Assembly: GCF_900107375.1 (NCBI RefSeq)
Contig: NZ_FNPT01000001.1
Location: forward strand, 558,001 to 622,000
Origin: Lysobacter sp. yr284
GTDB taxonomy: Bacteria > Pseudomonadota > Gammaproteobacteria > Xanthomonadales > Xanthomonadaceae
Direction of reading: 5' to 3'
DNA: 64,000 bases
Numbering within the stretch: position 1 is the first letter of the stretch; every line of letters begins with the position of its first letter. Below, in pieces: positions 42,651 to 50,932 of this stretch. The notes below the pieces were generated by a model. That model saw nothing but the letters and a program-made list of their open reading frames with translations. It was not told where the DNA came from and ran no database searches. Both the position numbers and the translations under genes were made by a program.

Positions 42651-43163
42651 TCAAATCGGGTCCACCCCGATGCAGACCCGATGCTCGAACCACAGCTCGA
42701 ATTCGGCCCCGCCCAGCCGCCAACGGCCCGACTCCAGGCCGTGATCGAACCCGCCCAAGCGCGCCGGCCGGCCGAGGTAGAACTCCACCTCGCTCAACGG
42801 CAGCGCTTTGACCAAGCCCGCCAACATCGCCCCGTCGACGGCCCGGCGGGCGCCGATTTCGGCCGCGAGCAGCGCCGCGTGCCGATTGGACGCTTCCACC
42901 CGCAGCCTGAACTGCGCGAGCGGTCGCCGGTAATCGCCGACTGTCACATACGTGGCCGAACAACCGAAACAAATCGCGGCCGCATCGGCCGACGGCCCAT
43001 CGCCGTCGAGCAGGGGCAAGCCGCACACGAAACAATCGCGATGCGCGGACCGATTGCTTATCGCCGGCAAATCGATATCGAAACAAGGCACCTCGCGCGC
43101 AGCCCTGAGTTTCTCGATCCGGGCGGGCAACGAAGGGAAATCGACGATTCTGCTTTTCAGCAT
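42651..43163 (-). CDS. Hypothetical protein with zinc-ribbon-like cysteines
   Basis: A 170-residue protein I do not recognise. Two CxxC pairs, DCFVCGLPLL and AICFGCSAT, are about 20 residues apart and look like a zinc ribbon. The flanks are globular; the C-terminal half ends GGAEFELWFEHRVCIGVDPI. The protein lacks signal or membrane segments, so it is cytoplasmic. It follows uup's start region by about 80 bp on the same strand. Base composition here is a little lower in GC than neighbours, possibly pointing to acquisition. Confidence 0.72.
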   Translation of the reverse strand: MLKSRIVDFPSLPARIEKLRAAREVPCFDIDLPAISNRSAHRDCFVCGLPLLDGDGPSADAAAICFGCSATYVTVGDYRRPLAQFRLRVEASNRHAALLAAEIGARRAVDGAMLAGLVKALPLSEVEFYLGRPARLGGFDHGLESGRWRLGGAEFELWFEHRVCIGVDPI

Positions 43164-43337
43164 GGGTCCGGCCGGGTTTGTCGGGTTTATCGGCGGCTAT
43201 CGGCTTGCCGAGCCCGCAGCCTGGCATGCGCCCGCTCCCCTGGCGAGCGCGGCCCTCTGACACGCCTGCCCGCGCGGGCGCATACTCGGCGCAGGCGCCC
43301 GGCATCCGCCGCCGCGCCAGCCAACCAGGACAACGTC

Positions 43338-43454
43338 ATGAGCAAGGGCATGGACCGAAAGAAAGAAACCAAGAAGAAACCGGCCAAGACCATGAAGGAA
43401 AAGCGCGCCGAGAAGAACGAGAAGAAAACGACCAAGGGCTTCGGACCCGCCTGA
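43338..43454 (+). CDS. 38-residue lysine-rich protein
   Basis: A very small ORF encoding MSKGMDRKKETKKKPAKTMK followed by EKRAEKNEKKTTKGFGPA. About two fifths of residues are Lys. An AGGA site precedes the ATG, and codon use switches to A-rich codons (AAG/AAA), standing out from the GC-rich surroundings. It resembles small conserved Lys-rich proteins in gamma-proteobacteria, which I recall as unannotated; the role is unknown. It could bind nucleic acid. It is divergent from the zinc-ribbon-like gene. Confidence 0.72.
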   Translation: MSKGMDRKKETKKKPAKTMKEKRAEKNEKKTTKGFGPA

Positions 43455-43629
43455 CCCCCGGCCCGGCCCCGCCCGGGCCGGCCTCGTCCTGCAGCGGCGA
43501 CGCAAGCCGCAACCACGCCGACTCACCCGCCTCGAACCTGCTTCCCCGGTCTTGGTCCTGGTCCTGGTCCTGGTCGTCGCCCCGCCGATCGCCGCCGGCC
43601 GGCGCACTGCGCCGATCGCCGCCGCGCGC

Positions 43630-45192
43630 TTACGAACTGCACGACAACATCGAACACCCCGCCTTCTCGCGCGCCCACTGCGGCCGCCGCGCCGCGAACG
43701 CCTCGCGTCCGGGCTGGTCCTCATACGGCCGGCGCATCACCTCGAGCAATTCGGCGACCCCGCCCGGGTCGCCTTGCTCGGCGCGGTCGATCGCCTGCTG
43801 GGCCAGGTAATTGCGCAGCACGTAACGCGGATTGGCGGCGTTCATGCGCGCCACCCGCTCGTGCGCCGGCCACGCGTCGGCGCGCGCGCGCTGCGCGTAA
43901 CGCGCCAGCCACGCGCGCAACGCCGGCGCGCCCTCGCCGGCCTTGGCCGGATCGTAGAAGGCGTCCGCGAACACGCCGGTATCCGCGGCGTCACCGCCCA
44001 CATCCACCTGCGCCAAGGCGCGGAAGAAGATCGTCATGTCGACCTCGTTGGCTTGCAGCCAGCCGCGCAGTTCCTGCATCAGCGCCACGTCCTCGTCGCC
44101 GCAATCGCGCAGGCCGAGCTTGCCGGCGATGGCATCGCGTTCGGCTGCGTTGTAGGCCTCGACGTAACGCCGCAAGCCGTCCTGCAAGACCTCGGTCGCG
44201 ATCAGCGGCGACAGCGCGCCGGCCAGCCGGCTCAGGTTCCAGTACGCCACCTGCGGCTGCTGGCCGTAGCGGTAGCGGCGGCGGCCGGCGTCGGTGGTGT
44301 TCGGGGTCCAATCGGGATCGTAGTCGTCGACCCAGCCGTACGGGCCGTAATCGATGGTCAGGCCGAGGATCGACAGGTTGTCGGTGTTCATCACCCCGTG
44401 CACGAAGCCGACCCGCATCCAGTGCGCCATCAGCGTCGCGGTGCGCTGCGCCACCTCACCGAACCATTCGCCGTAAGCGCGCTCGCCGGGTTCGCCCAGG
44501 TGCGGGAAATCGCGGCGGATGCAGAAGTCGACCAGGGTCTTCAGCAGCGCGGTATCGCCGCGCGAGGCCGGCAGTTCGAAATTGCCGAAGCGCAGGAACG
44601 ACGGCGCGGCGCGGCACACGATCGCGCCGGGCTCGGCTTGCGGGCGGCCGTCGTAGAACATGTCGCGGACCACGTCCTCGCCGGTGCCGACCAGGCTCAG
44701 CGCGCGCGTGGTCGGCACGCCGAGGTGGTGCATGGCCTCGCTGCACAGGAATTCGCGGATCGAGGAACGCAATACCGCGCGGCCGTCGGCGCTGCGCGAG
44801 TACGGCGTGGGGCCGGCGCCCTTGAGCTGCAGTTCCCAGCGCCGGCCGTCGTCGGCGAGCGCTTCGCCCAGCGAGATCGCGCGGCCGTCGCCGAGCTGGC
44901 CGGCCCAGGCGCCGAACTGGTGGCCGCCGTAGTTGGCCGCGTACGGCTGCATGCCCGGCAACAGCGCGTTGCCGGCGAACGCCCGGGCGAACTCGGCGCT
45001 GGCGACCTCGGCCTCGCTGAAACCCAGCGCCGCGGCCATTTCGGCCGAATGCGCCAACAGCGCCGGCGCCGCCACCGGGGTCGGATCGACCCGCGAATAC
45101 AGCGCGCCGTGGACCTGGCGCACGCCCGGCCCGGTGTCCGGGTCGCCCGGCAGGTCGCGGACGAAGGCGTTGTCGAAGCGCAGTGCGTGCAT
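43630..45192 (-). CDS. selO: Protein adenylyltransferase SelO (YdiU)
   Basis: A 520-residue pseudokinase-fold enzyme that transfers AMP to Ser/Thr/Tyr of proteins. Motifs include [80 protein letters not shown] and YRYGQQPQ. The C terminus ends GCSMLSCSS, the cysteine motif standing in for the selenocysteine end of eukaryotic SelO. Length is close to E. coli YdiU (478). It acts in redox stress in E. coli. The start [11 protein letters not shown] is conserved. Confidence 0.95.
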   Translation of the reverse strand: MHALRFDNAFVRDLPGDPDTGPGVRQVHGALYSRVDPTPVAAPALLAHSAEMAAALGFSEAEVASAEFARAFAGNALLPGMQPYAANYGGHQFGAWAGQLGDGRAISLGEALADDGRRWELQLKGAGPTPYSRSADGRAVLRSSIREFLCSEAMHHLGVPTTRALSLVGTGEDVVRDMFYDGRPQAEPGAIVCRAAPSFLRFGNFELPASRGDTALLKTLVDFCIRRDFPHLGEPGERAYGEWFGEVAQRTATLMAHWMRVGFVHGVMNTDNLSILGLTIDYGPYGWVDDYDPDWTPNTTDAGRRRYRYGQQPQVAYWNLSRLAGALSPLIATEVLQDGLRRYVEAYNAAERDAIAGKLGLRDCGDEDVALMQELRGWLQANEVDMTIFFRALAQVDVGGDAADTGVFADAFYDPAKAGEGAPALRAWLARYAQRARADAWPAHERVARMNAANPRYVLRNYLAQQAIDRAEQGDPGGVAELLEVMRRPYEDQPGREAFAARRPQWAREKAGCSMLSCSS

Positions 45193-45282
45193 GGGCGGCG
45201 GGAACGGTCGGAGATGCAGGGGAGATGGGTGCCGACGGTGGCGAATCCAAGCGGCGGACGGGTTTCGCCGCGCCTGCCCCAG

Positions 45283-45322
45283 CCGTCATTCCCGCGAATG
45301 CGGGAATCCAGGGACTTCAGCG
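45283..45322. repeat. Family C palindromic repeat
   Basis: GTCATTCCCGCGAATGCGGG followed by AATCCAGGGACTTCAGCGCC. The arms CCCGC and GCGGG form the palindrome. It lies upstream of selO and downstream of the next GST. Confidence 0.85.
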
Positions 45323-45363
45323 CCCTTTACCCCGAACACCATCGCCGCAAGCACCCGGCGATC

Positions 45364-46041
45364 TCAGCCCAACAGCGAATACGGCCCGCCCTTCTGCAAC
45401 GCCCGCTGGTACGCCGGCCGCGCGCGGATGCGCTCGACGAAGGCCTGCATCCGCGGCCGGCCGCCGCCGGCGCGCGCGGCGGCGGCCTCGACCGGGAAAC
45501 TCATCTGGATGTCGGCGGCGGTGAAGCGCTCGCCGGCGAACCATTCGTGCTTGCCCAGTTCGCTCTCGATGTAGCCCAGGTGCAGCGCCAGCTGCGGCCC
45601 GACGAAGGACTGCATCGCCTTGTCGGCGATGCCGCGCGCGACCGGCTTGACGAAGAACGGCATCGGCGCGGACTTGATCCGCGAGAACACCAGGCTCAGC
45701 AGCAGCGGCGGCATCGCCGAGCCTTCGGCGTAGTGCATCCAGTAGCGATAGCGCAGGCGCTCCTCGCCGTCCAGCGGCTGCAGCGGCGGCGACACCCGCT
45801 GCTCGCTGTCGTAGCGCTCGCACAGGGTTTCGATGATCGCCGCCGACTCGGCCAGCACCTGCCCGTCCAGTTCCACCAGCGGCGACTTGCCCAGCGGATG
45901 GATCGCGCGCAGCTGCGCCGGCGCCAGCATGGTCTTGGGATCGCGCTGGTAGCGGACCACCTCGTAGGGCAGCTCCAGCTCCTCCAGCAGCCACAGCACG
46001 CGCTGGGAACGGGAGTTGTTGAGGTGGTGGACCTTGATCAT
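45364..46041 (-). CDS. Glutathione S-transferase family protein
   Basis: A 225-residue GST. The N-terminal thioredoxin-like domain has IKVHHLNNSRSQRVLWLLEE, HPLGKSPLVELDGQVLAES (cis-Pro and Glu-Ser contacts) and ETLCERYD. The helical C-terminal domain contains WFAGERFTAADIQMSFPVEA. The pattern HHLNNSRSQRVLWLLEEL matches the group with E. coli YncG/YfcG-like or fungal URE2-like GSTs, which use glutathione for reductase-type reactions. Substrate is unknown. The ATG at 46041 is the family's normal start; the upstream frame overlaps the AbiEii-like gene. Confidence 0.9.
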   Translation of the reverse strand: MIKVHHLNNSRSQRVLWLLEELELPYEVVRYQRDPKTMLAPAQLRAIHPLGKSPLVELDGQVLAESAAIIETLCERYDSEQRVSPPLQPLDGEERLRYRYWMHYAEGSAMPPLLLSLVFSRIKSAPMPFFVKPVARGIADKAMQSFVGPQLALHLGYIESELGKHEWFAGERFTAADIQMSFPVEAAAARAGGGRPRMQAFVERIRARPAYQRALQKGGPYSLLG

Positions 46042-46102
46042 GGCCGGCGCCGTCGCGGGGAGGATGCGCGCATGGTAGCCGGCCTGCCGCGGGCGCGCCG
46101 GC

Positions 46103-47146
46103 TCAGCCGCGGCTGAACACCAGTTGCGCCGCCAGCCGCCGCTTCCACTGCTCCAGCTCGCCCTCCACCCACGGGCACTCGGCACGGAAGTTGTCCCACT
46201 CGATCTCCCAGGCGGCGATGTCCGGCAGGGCGTCGTCGGCCCAGTCGGCGTAGTCGCGGTTGCAGCGGATCGCCTCCACGAACAGGCGCAGCGGCATGTT
46301 GCAGTGCTCGGCCAGCAGCACCGCGTCGTACAGGTCCTTGCCCTGCGGCCACATGTCGGTCTGCAGCCACACCAGCTTCCACGCCAGCGACAGTTCGGCG
46401 GTGACGCCCAGCAGCGACACCGGCTCGCCTTCGGTCAACGGGATCTCGACCGGCACCGGCGGCTGCGGCAGGCGCTCGCAGAACACGAAATCGAACTGGA
46501 CCTGGCCTTCCGGCAAATCGTCCAGCGACCAGACGATGGTCATGCGCCGGCCTTCGGCGCGCTCGTAGGTCCAGATGTCGTCGTGGCCGACCCGGTCGCA
46601 ATGGATCCGCACCGGGCCGATGGTTTCGCGCTCCGTCAGCAGACCCGCCAGCGCCTGCAGCATCCCGCGCGCTTGCTCGTCGGTCGGCTTGAGCGTGTCC
46701 GGCAGCACCACCCAGTCGATGTCGCCCGGCGCCCGCGCGCGCTCGCCGAGGTGGGCGTGCAGCAGCACGCTGCCGCGCAGGACCAGCCGGTCGCGCCACG
46801 GCGACAGGCCGATCGCGCGCAGCATCTGCGCCTGCACCGATGCGCGCGCGGCGTACCAGCGGTCGCGGTCCGCGTCGCTGGCGAAGGCCGGATCGCCGGT
46901 GCGGAAGGCGTCGCGGCGATGCTTGAGCGCCGGGTCGAACAGGTCCGGCCGGCCCTGGCCGCTGAGCTGGGTGCTGTCGGGGTAACGGATCTCGCGCGGG
47001 TGCGCCGCTTCCTGCGCCGCGCGATGCGCTATCGCGAACGCCCGCGCCCGCGCCCGTTCCGCCGCCGCGGCTGCGGCCTTGTCGGCCGGGCTATCGCCCT
47101 GCACGCCCAGCCAGCGGCTCATCCTTTCCCATATCGATCCAGCCAT
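46103..47146 (-). CDS. AbiEii/AbiGii-like nucleotidyltransferase
   Basis: A 347-residue protein with a polymerase-beta-type nucleotidyltransferase core. LVLRGSVLLHAHLG holds the GS motif (Gly125-Ser126), GDIDWVV the metal-binding Asp142 and Asp144, and QFDFVF the third Asp219. AWKLVWLQTDMWPQGKDLYD carries the Lys257 and KDLYD positions typical of the AbiEii family. AbiEii toxins transfer nucleotides to tRNA or proteins during phage defence. No AbiEi wHTH antitoxin is next to it; instead the gene overlaps the 245-residue duplicated protein by 56 bases, so the pair should be one unit. Its N-terminal 60 residues are extra. Confidence 0.82.
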   Translation of the reverse strand: MAGSIWERMSRWLGVQGDSPADKAAAAAAERARARAFAIAHRAAQEAAHPREIRYPDSTQLSGQGRPDLFDPALKHRRDAFRTGDPAFASDADRDRWYAARASVQAQMLRAIGLSPWRDRLVLRGSVLLHAHLGERARAPGDIDWVVLPDTLKPTDEQARGMLQALAGLLTERETIGPVRIHCDRVGHDDIWTYERAEGRRMTIVWSLDDLPEGQVQFDFVFCERLPQPPVPVEIPLTEGEPVSLLGVTAELSLAWKLVWLQTDMWPQGKDLYDAVLLAEHCNMPLRLFVEAIRCNRDYADWADDALPDIAAWEIEWDNFRAECPWVEGELEQWKRRLAAQLVFSRG

Positions 47147-47828
47147 CGTCCACCGCCAGGTTGTCGTCGTACACCACGTATTCGGTTTCCGCGCCGAGCC
47201 GGCGCAGCCCCATCGCATCGAGTTCGCCGAGCAGCGCGCGCAGTTGCGCATACGCCCGCTCCAGGCCGCCATGGCTGCGCTGGGTGACGAAACGCTCGCC
47301 CTGCCCGTCCTCGCGCGTGCGCAGCGCGTTGCGCGACAGGTGCGCGCCATGGCCGCCGATCCGCGCGGCCAGCGCCGCCAGGTCGGCGCAGGCGGGCAGC
47401 AGCAGCTTGATGTGGCTTTCGAAATAGCGGCCGGCGACCGCGCCGGCATCGTCCTGCGGCACGCCGCGGTTGCCCGGCGCGGCCTCGATCTTGATCCGCA
47501 CCGGCGCCAGGCCGGCCGCGCGCAACTGCGCCGCGACCGCCTCGGCGCGTGCGCGCTGCTGCGCGAACCCGCCGCGGCCGCGCCAGCTCAGCATCGGCTG
47601 CAGCGGCTGCGCGCCGCGCGCCAGTTCGATGTGCAGGCACTTGAGGCCATGCGCGGCGGCGAAACGCTGCAGCGCGCCGCCGCAGTCCGCGGCGACGGTC
47701 AGGTGGGTTTCGAATTCGCCTGCGAACCCGGCCGCCTCGCTGTCGAACCCGGCCGCATCCGGGCCCGCGGCGGCGCGCGGCGCGGCGGGCGGGGTTGGCG
47801 GGCGGCGCTGGGCGGAATCGGTGTCCAT
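47091..47828 (-). CDS. Conserved hypothetical protein with internal duplication, AbiEii partner
   Basis: A 245-residue protein of unknown function. Two related halves are visible: residues about 39-115 ([13 protein letters not shown] to [10 protein letters not shown]) and about 136-221 ([14 protein letters not shown] to [12 protein letters not shown]). Both start with F-E-T/S-H and hydrophobic strands, and both end with a Glu-rich strand. The second half holds [11 protein letters not shown] and [12 protein letters not shown]. Similar proteins paired with nucleotidyltransferases occur in Actinobacteria, as I recall. The ATG at 47828 starts [10 protein letters not shown]; the frame runs on upstream without features. 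Its 3' end overlaps the AbiEii-like gene by 56 bases in another frame. Confidence 0.75.
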   Translation of the reverse strand: MDTDSAQRRPPTPPAAPRAAAGPDAAGFDSEAAGFAGEFETHLTVAADCGGALQRFAAAHGLKCLHIELARGAQPLQPMLSWRGRGGFAQQRARAEAVAAQLRAAGLAPVRIKIEAAPGNRGVPQDDAGAVAGRYFESHIKLLLPACADLAALAARIGGHGAHLSRNALRTREDGQGERFVTQRSHGGLERAYAQLRALLGELDAMGLRRLGAETEYVVYDDNLAVDDGWIDMGKDEPLAGRAGR

Positions 47829-48043
47829 CGGGGCGGTTTCGCGGCGGGGCGCGGGCAATCCATGCGGCGAGCGAGCATAGCAGCGCCAGGCGGCGCTTCC
47901 GCGTCGCCGCGCGGCCGTTTGCGCGCCACGCATCGGCCGACCGGCGGCGCGCGCGGCCGGCGGCGGATGCGCGCGGCCAGCGCTCGCATGACGGCGCGCG
48001 CCCCGCGGCCGCACAATGCGCATCGCCCCCTCGCCCGCCCGCC

Positions 48044-48526
48044 ATGACCGACACCTCCGCCGCGCCGCCGGCCGCTTCGCAGATCTGGGTCGACGCCGAC
48101 GCCTGCCCGGTGGTGATCAAGGACATCCTGTTCCGCGCCGCCGAGCGTGCGCAGATTCCGCTGACCCTGGTCGCCAACCAATGGTTGCGCACGCCGCCGT
48201 CGCGCTGGATCCGCGCGATCCAGGTCCCGTCCGGGGCCGACGTGGCCGACACCGAGATCGTGCAGCGGCTCGCCGCCGGCGACCTGGTGGTGACCCAGGA
48301 CATTCCGCTGGCCTCGCTGGCGCTGGCCAAGGGCGCGGTCGCGCTGAACCCGCGCGGCGACCTCTACACCCGCGACAACATCGCCGAGCGCCTGTCGATC
48401 CGCAATTTCATGGAGGAGCTGCGCGGCGCCGGGGTCCAGACCGGCGGGCCGCCGGCGCTGCACGCGCGCGACCGGCAGGCGTTCGCGGCGCAGTTGGACC
48501 GCTGGCTGGCGAAGCGTCCGCGCTGA
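48044..48526 (+). CDS. YaiI/YqxD family protein (DUF188)
   Basis: A 160-residue protein starting [11 protein letters not shown]. The DUF188 fold begins [20 protein letters not shown], with DADACP as the signature, and continues [19 protein letters not shown] and [19 protein letters not shown]. These are PIN-like nuclease-fold proteins; Asp residues in WVDADA and TQDIPLA would bind metal. The exact activity is not established. It is divergent from the AbiEii partner with about 215 bp between, and convergent with the MFS pair. Confidence 0.92.
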   Translation: MTDTSAAPPAASQIWVDADACPVVIKDILFRAAERAQIPLTLVANQWLRTPPSRWIRAIQVPSGADVADTEIVQRLAAGDLVVTQDIPLASLALAKGAVALNPRGDLYTRDNIAERLSIRNFMEELRGAGVQTGGPPALHARDRQAFAAQLDRWLAKRPR

Positions 48527-48549
48527 GGCGGCTCGCGCGCCGGCGCCGG

Positions 48550-48720
48550 TCAATCGATCCGGTAGCACTCGCCAGCGATCTTGCTTTCGACCCAGGCTCG
48601 TTCGACCCAGGTGCCCTTGAAGTGGCGGCAGAAGAAGCGGCCGAACACGCTGCCGTCCAGATACGCCACCGCCGCGACGGCGGCGAGCGCGACGACCATA
48701 CACGCGAGGGCGCGCTGCAT
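48550..48720 (-). CDS. Tiny membrane protein downstream of the MFS transporter
   Basis: A 56-residue protein with one hydrophobic helix at residues about 4-20 (ALACMVVALAAVAAVAYLD) and a soluble part containing GRFFCRHFKGTWVERAWVES and a final GECYRID. It starts 11 bases after the MFS stop, and its GAGG ribosome site overlaps that stop, so translation is coupled. It is too short for most gene finders; the ribosome site and spacing support it. Function is unknown. Confidence 0.65.
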   Translation of the reverse strand: MQRALACMVVALAAVAAVAYLDGSVFGRFFCRHFKGTWVERAWVESKIAGECYRID

Positions 48721-48731
48721 CTGGCGCCGCC

Positions 48732-49916
48732 TCAACGCTTGCGCGCGGCGACCAGGCGCGCGCTCGCCGCCACCGCCGCCAGCGCGACGCCGAGCGCGCC
48801 GAACGCCACCGCCAGGCTGCTGGCCTTGGCGATCCAGCCGATCCCGGCCGGGCCGATCAGGATGCCGGCGTAGCCGAGCGTGCTGACCGCCGAGATCGCC
48901 GCGCCGGCCGGCATCGCCTTCTGCGCGCCGGCGGCGCTGAACAGGATCGGCACGATGTTGGAGCAGCCCAGCCCGACCAGGGCGAAGCCCAGCAAGGTCG
49001 TGCCGATCCACGGCAGCGCCGCGGCCAGCGCGAAACCCGCCGCCGCGCACACCCCGCCCAGCGCCATTACCGGCCGCGCGCCGAAGCGCTGGACGATGCG
49101 GTCGCCGCTGAACCGGCCCACGGTCATCGCCAGCGCGAACACCGCATAGCCCAGGCCGCCGGCGCTGGCCTCGGCGCCGCGCTGCGCCACCAGCAGCAGC
49201 GCGCTCCAGTCCAGCATCGCGCCTTCGGCCAGGAACACCGCGAAGCACAGCGCGCCGACCAGGATCACGATCCCGTGCGGCAGCACGAACATCGCGCCGC
49301 CGGGGCTGTCGTCGCCGTAGCGCAGCAGCCCGCGGCTGCCGGCCAGCATCAGCAGCGCCAGCAACACCGCCACGCTCAGCGCCGCGACCAGCGGCGTCGC
49401 CTGCAGCCACAGCAAGGCGCTGACCAAGGCCGCGCCGGCGATGCCGCCGACGCTGAAGAACCCGTGGAACCCGGACATCAGCGGCCGGCCGCTGGCCTTT
49501 TCCACGATCACCGCCTGGATGTTGATCGCCACGTCGATCGCGCCGACGGCGGCGCCGAACGCGAACAGCGCCGCGGCCATGCCGGCGACCGTGTCGAGTT
49601 GCGCCAGCAGCGGCAGCGCCGCGGCGACCGCGGCGCTGGCCAGCAGGATCACCTTGCGGCAGCCGATCCTCGCGGCCAGCGCGCCGGTCAGCGGCATCGT
49701 GGTCATCGAGCCGGCGCCCAGCGCCAGCAGCAACAGGCCGAGGGTGCCTTCGTCGATTCCGGTGCGGGCCTTGGCGTAGGGCACCAGCGGCGCCCAGCCG
49801 GCCATCGCCAGGCCGGCGATGAAGAAGGCGATGCGGGTGGACAGGCGTTCCAGCGCGCCGATCGGGCCGCCGCGGGCGGCGGAGTCGGAGGCTGCGGCGG
49901 GGGGCGAGTCGCTCAT
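48732..49916 (-). CDS. MFS transporter (YbjJ-like)
   Basis: A 394-residue membrane protein with about 12 helices. The family's motif A equivalent TGALAARIGCRKVILLAS lies between helices 2 and 3, and GMAAALFAFGAAVGAIDVAI and ISAVSTLGYAGILIGPAGIG are typical of the YbjJ/FucP-like group that includes sugar or drug transporters. The start is the ATG at 49916 (MSDSPPAAAS) after AAGAG. In E. coli ybjJ neighbours a transcriptional regulator gene; here a DeoR gene lies 234 bp upstream on the same strand. That makes a sugar-related substrate plausible. Confidence 0.88.
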   Translation of the reverse strand: MSDSPPAAASDSAARGGPIGALERLSTRIAFFIAGLAMAGWAPLVPYAKARTGIDEGTLGLLLLALGAGSMTTMPLTGALAARIGCRKVILLASAAVAAALPLLAQLDTVAGMAAALFAFGAAVGAIDVAINIQAVIVEKASGRPLMSGFHGFFSVGGIAGAALVSALLWLQATPLVAALSVAVLLALLMLAGSRGLLRYGDDSPGGAMFVLPHGIVILVGALCFAVFLAEGAMLDWSALLLVAQRGAEASAGGLGYAVFALAMTVGRFSGDRIVQRFGARPVMALGGVCAAAGFALAAALPWIGTTLLGFALVGLGCSNIVPILFSAAGAQKAMPAGAAISAVSTLGYAGILIGPAGIGWIAKASSLAVAFGALGVALAAVAASARLVAARKR

Positions 49917-49968
49917 TGGAATCTCTTCGGGTTCAAAGGTCGGTGGCCGGCGATCGGGGAGCCAGAGC

Positions 49969-50120
49969 GGCGGGACCGAAGTCGCTCCCACAAAGGCCAA
50001 AGCGGCGGGACTGAAGTCGCTGCCGCGAAAGCCGAAAGCGTCGCAGCTGAAGGCCCTCCCACAGTGGAGGGGTGCAGCGCGAGCGCTGCTGTGGGAGGGC
50101 CTTCAGCCCCGACGCCTTGC
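49969..50120. repeat. Family A repeats, compound
   Basis: Short direct copies of AAGTCGCT with CAAAG(GCC) elements are followed by CTGAAGGCCCTCCCACAG and then CTGTGGGAGGGCCTTCAGCC, an inverted pair of about 20 bp around a 26-bp centre, here arranged arms-outward. It occupies most of the gap between the DeoR gene and the MFS gene. Confidence 0.8.
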
Positions 50121-50149
50121 ATTGCGCCGCCGCGCCGCCGCGGCTGCGC

Positions 50150-50932
50150 TCATTGCGCCGGCCCGGCGCGCAGCACCCGCGCGCCCTTGGCCGCGAACGC
50201 GCGCGCCTGCGCGGCGTCGCCGTCGTGCTCGATCACCAGCGCCGCCACCGCATCGGCGGCGAGCACGGTGAACGGCGCGGCGGTGCCGAACTTGTCGTCG
50301 GTGACCACCACCGCGACCGCGCGCGCGGCGTGGGCGGCGGCCTGCTTGAACTGCGCGTCCTCGTAGTCGCGCGCGCTGATGCCGGCCTCGTGGTCGGCGC
50401 CGCACACGCCCAGGAAATACCAGTCGCTGCGGATCGCCTCGACCTCGCGCATGGCGCCGGCGCCGAGCGCGGCGCCGATGCGCGGCTCGATCCGGCCGCC
50501 GATCGCGATCAGCTGCAGGTCCTCGCGCGGCGCCAGCAGGGCGGCGATGGCCGGGGCGTTGGTGGCCACGGTCAGGCCGTAGTCGGCCGGCAGCGCCTGG
50601 GCGATGGCGATGTTGGTCGAGCCGGCATCCAGGAACAGCACCTGGCCGCGCTCGACCAGGCCGACCGCGGCGCGCGCCAGCGCCGCCTTGCGCCCCGGCG
50701 CCTGGGCCTGGCGCTGGACCAGGGTGCCGCGGTCCGGCGCCAGCGGCAGCGCGCCGCCGTAGACCCGCCGGCATTGCCCGGCCGCGGCCATCTCGCGCAG
50801 GTCGCGGCGGATGGTGTCGTGCGACACCTCCAGTTCGCGCGCCAGATCGACCGCGATCACCCGGCCCTGGGCCAGCAGGCGCTCCAGGATCAGGCGGTGG
50901 CGTTGCTGCGGCAGCAGTTCCTCGGCGGACAT
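50150..50932 (-). CDS. DeoR/GlpR family transcriptional regulator
   Basis: A 260-residue repressor. The N-terminal helix-turn-helix is IAVDLARELEVSHDTIRRDL, followed by RRVYGGALPL, which is the DeoR-family signature. The C-terminal sensor (DeoRC) has FLDAGSTNIAIAQAL, TVATNAPAIAALL and GGRIEPRIGAALG; DeoR proteins sense phosphorylated sugars. The ATG at 50932 fits the family's start (MSAEELLPQQRHRLILERLL). Probable targets are itself and the MFS gene downstream. The likely operator lies 18-60 bp upstream. Confidence 0.93.
   Translation of the reverse strand: MSAEELLPQQRHRLILERLLAQGRVIAVDLARELEVSHDTIRRDLREMAAAGQCRRVYGGALPLAPDRGTLVQRQAQAPGRKAALARAAVGLVERGQVLFLDAGSTNIAIAQALPADYGLTVATNAPAIAALLAPREDLQLIAIGGRIEPRIGAALGAGAMREVEAIRSDWYFLGVCGADHEAGISARDYEDAQFKQAAAHAARAVAVVVTDDKFGTAAPFTVLAADAVAALVIEHDGDAAQARAFAAKGARVLRAGPAQ

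Noticed and set aside
40380-43454. 1,024-residue open frame on the plus strand over uup
   Set aside because: Antisense to a textbook two-domain ABC protein. Only its last 38 codons are real (43338-43454), with their own ribosome site.
43553-43576. TGGTCC tandem hexamers
   Set aside because: Only three full copies plus one variant, non-coding and without flanking structure. It looks like simple low-complexity sequence.
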